Assembly (NCBI RefSeq): GCF_002211305.1 | Contig: NZ_LOKW01000027.1 | Coordinates: 330,861 to 394,860 of the forward strand | Length of the DNA stretch: 64,000 nucleotides | Reading direction: 5' to 3' | DNA from: Rhizobium sp. R634 | GTDB lineage: Bacteria > Pseudomonadota > Alphaproteobacteria > Rhizobiales > Rhizobiaceae | Part shown: piece after piece, positions 62,194 to 64,000 of the stretch | Layout of the letters: every line of letters begins with the position of its first letter | Numbering within the stretch: the first letter of the stretch is position 1 | Made by a program: the position numbers and the translations under genes | Notes under the pieces: generated by a model | Seen by the model: the letters and a program-made list of their open reading frames with translations, nothing else | Databases searched by the model: none | What the model was told of the DNA's origin: nothing

Positions 62194-63075
62194 CTACTTC
62201 CTTTCGCGGAACATCTCGATGATGGCGGAGAAATCCCGTCCGCCATTGCCCTGCTTTTCGAAGAGCCCAAAAAGCTGGGCCGCTTCCGCGCCCATCGGCG
62301 TTGAGGCGCCGCTCGCCAGCGCCGCCTCCTGCGAAAGCCTGAGATCCTTCAGCATCAGTGCGGCGGCAAAACCCGGTTTGTAGTCATTATTCGCGGGCGA
62401 GGTCGGTACCGGCCCGGGCACCGGGCAATAGGTGTTGATCGACCAGCACTGGCCTGACGAGGTGGAGGCGACGTCGAACAGCGCCTGATGCGAGAGGCCG
62501 AGTTTTTCGGCGAGCACGAAAGCTTCGCAGACGCCAACCATCGATATGCCTAATATCATGTTGTTGCAGATCTTCGCCGCCTGGCCGGCGCCCGCCTCGC
62601 CGCAATGGACGATCTTCTTGCCCATGCCTTCGAGGATCGGTTTTGCCCTGGCGAAAGCTTCGTCCGAGCCGCCCGCCATGAAAGTGAGCGTGCCGGCGGC
62701 AGCCCCGCCCGTGCCGCCGGAGACGGGCGCGTCGAGCGACAGGCAGCCTGCGGCCCTGGCCATCTCATGCGCCTTGCGGCTGCTCTCGACATCGATGGTC
62801 GAGCAATCGATCACAAGCGTGCCCTGCGCCGCAGTCTGCAGGATATCGGTCCATGCCGTCAGCACGTGTTTGCCCTGCGGCAGCATCGATATGACGATCT
62901 CCGCATCCTTGACCGCCTGGCTGACATGGCTTGCCGGCTTGACGCCGCTCTCTTCGGCCGCCTTCAGCACCGAGGCCGCGAGATCGAAGCCGAGCACCTC
63001 GTGACCCGCCTTGACGAGGTTGGCCGCCATCGGCCCACCCATGTTGCCAAGCCCGATGAATGCGATCCTTGCCAT
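62194..63075 (-). CDS. mmsB: 3-hydroxyisobutyrate dehydrogenase-family protein
   Basis: 293 residues of the beta-hydroxyacid dehydrogenase family. NAD site MARIAFIGLGNMGGPMAANLVKAGH, substrate motif LDAPVSGGTGGAAAGTLTFMAGG, and the catalytic Lys in GAGQAAKICNNMILG (near residue 171), with DYKPGFAAALMLKDL typical of MmsB. It oxidises 3-hydroxyisobutyrate in valine breakdown; a tartronate semialdehyde reductase role is less likely. Its AGGAG overlaps the stop region of the upstream GMC gene, so the two are cotranscribed. Convergent with fhuB. Confidence 0.9.
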   Translation of the reverse strand: MARIAFIGLGNMGGPMAANLVKAGHEVLGFDLAASVLKAAEESGVKPASHVSQAVKDAEIVISMLPQGKHVLTAWTDILQTAAQGTLVIDCSTIDVESSRKAHEMARAAGCLSLDAPVSGGTGGAAAGTLTFMAGGSDEAFARAKPILEGMGKKIVHCGEAGAGQAAKICNNMILGISMVGVCEAFVLAEKLGLSHQALFDVASTSSGQCWSINTYCPVPGPVPTSPANNDYKPGFAAALMLKDLRLSQEAALASGASTPMGAEAAQLFGLFEKQGNGGRDFSAIIEMFRERK

Positions 63076-63084
63076 GGTCTTCTC

Positions 63085-64000
63085 CTATCGGTTGTCTTCG
63101 AGGATCATCGCCGCCGCCTTTTCGGCGATCATGATCGTCGGCGAATTGGTGTTGCCCGAGGTGATCGACGGCATCACCGAGGCATCGGCGATCCTGAGCT
63201 TGCCGAGCGCCCTGAGTCTCAGCCGGGGATCGACGACGCTCTCCCGATCGGCGCCCATGCGGCAGGTACCGACGGGATGGAAGATCGTCGTGCCGATATC
63301 GCCCGCCGCCCGCGCCAGATCGGCCTCGGTCTGATAGTCGGGGCCGGGCTTGAATTCCTCCGGCCGGAACCTTGCGAAGGAAGGCTGCGCGACGATCTTG
63401 CGCGTCAACCTTATGGAACGGACAGCTATGTCACGATCGCGCTGCGTCGAGAGGTATTTCGGGCTGATCGTCGGCTGCGCGGCAAAATCCGGGCTCGACA
63501 AGTGCACCGAACCCCGGCTCTCCGGCCTCAGATTGCACACGCTCGCGGTGATCGCCGGGAAAGGATGGACGGGATCGCCGAACTTCTCCAGCGACACGGG
63601 CTGCACGTGATATTGCAGATCAGGTGTTTCCCGGTCCGGACCGGAGCGGGTGAAAATGCCGAGCTGGCTCGGCGCCATCGCCATCGGCCCGGAGCGGCGA
63701 ACGAGATATTCGAGCCCGATCGCCGCCTTGCCGATCAGCTTCGTCGCCTTCTCGTTCAGCGTCGGAACGCCCGTCACCTTGTAGGCCAGACGCAGCTGTA
63801 GGTGATCCTGCAGGTTCTCGCCGACGCCCTTCACCTCCGTGACGACATCGACACCCGCCTGCCGCAGCACCTCGCCTTTGCCGATGCCTGAGAGCTCAAG
63901 GATGTGCGGCGAACCGATCGCACCGGCGGACAGGACGGTTTCCCGGGCAGCATAGGCGCGTTTGGCCACGCCATTATGCTGGAACTCGACGCCGGCGACG
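63085..64000 (-). CDS. GMC-family oxidoreductase (choline-dehydrogenase-like), N-terminus beyond window
   Basis: The last 305 or so residues of an FAD-dependent alcohol dehydrogenase; the frame is open at base 64000, and the FAD-binding N-terminus is missing only because of the window edge. Visible: the GMC signature ETVLSAGAIGSPHILELSGIG, VGENLQDHLQLR, the catalytic His in TIFHPVGTCRMG, and the closing NTNSPTIMIAEKAAAMIL. Such proteins oxidise choline, polyethylene glycol or other alcohols; the specific substrate is unclear. Its product could feed the MmsB-type dehydrogenase that follows. Confidence 0.92.
   Translation of the reverse strand, partial: VAGVEFQHNGVAKRAYAARETVLSAGAIGSPHILELSGIGKGEVLRQAGVDVVTEVKGVGENLQDHLQLRLAYKVTGVPTLNEKATKLIGKAAIGLEYLVRRSGPMAMAPSQLGIFTRSGPDRETPDLQYHVQPVSLEKFGDPVHPFPAITASVCNLRPESRGSVHLSSPDFAAQPTISPKYLSTQRDRDIAVRSIRLTRKIVAQPSFARFRPEEFKPGPDYQTEADLARAAGDIGTTIFHPVGTCRMGADRESVVDPRLRLRALGKLRIADASVMPSITSGNTNSPTIMIAEKAAAMILEDNR

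Overview
The window reads as accessory-replicon DNA of a Rhizobium, most like R. leguminosarum or R. etli. It is GC-rich and dense with ABC importers and their private regulators. It carries the complete L-rhamnose locus in the rhaD / rhaI / rhaRSTPQUK arrangement described for R. leguminosarum. It also has a TPP-riboswitch thiMED operon, an IRO-box (RirA-type) hydroxamate siderophore locus and typical rhizobial intergenic palindromes. I see no rRNA, tRNA, CRISPR array, transposase or replication genes. The species call is inference.

Layout. (1) 1-10.6 kb, minus strand: the end-truncated asparagine permease ansP, two tandem FadR/FCD regulators, and an operon running dppA-dppB-dppC-RidA-SelA-like-OppDF-AllE-like. 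This pairs a peptide-type importer with a small amino-compound pathway of unknown substrate. (2) 10.7-14.7 kb, plus strand: a DUF1349 protein, then a two-gene operon of an S8 serine protease and an alpha/beta serine hydrolase behind a palindromic, AT-rich control region. This is the least explained locus here. (3) 14.7-17.2 kb: TPP riboswitch and thiM-thiE-thiD thiamine salvage. (4) 17.3-24.2 kb: an acetyltransferase-NagZ-Opp-type importer operon, probably for amino-sugar oligomers or muropeptides. (5) 24.2-34 kb: a mosaic of single genes (VOC protein, spermidine-synthase-like, HpcH aldolase, betC with its LysR regulator, TIM-barrel, amidase, small stress-type proteins, TetR). (6) 34-43 kb: 5-oxoprolinase with a divergent MarR-like regulator, a stress SDR, IclR plus amidohydrolase, and an ECF41 sigma factor with its target-type CMD gene. 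(7) 43.2-54.3 kb: the rhamnose locus, with a small Pmp3 gene lying antisense between rhaD and rhaI. (8) 54.3-62.2 kb: an FAH-family protein, an AraC regulator and fhuA-fhuCDB. (9) 62.2-64 kb, minus strand: a 3-hydroxyisobutyrate-dehydrogenase-type gene behind an end-truncated GMC oxidoreductase.

The functional theme is scavenging. There are three complete ABC operons of 5-10 genes, each with its solute-binding gene followed by a hairpin. There are several catabolic singletons with adjacent regulators, and iron and thiamine acquisition under conserved control elements. Several small genes carry promoters resembling the alphaproteobacterial general-stress (EcfG) consensus. Coordinates of starts were set from Shine-Dalgarno (SD) spacing and family alignment where these disagreed with the longest reading frame.
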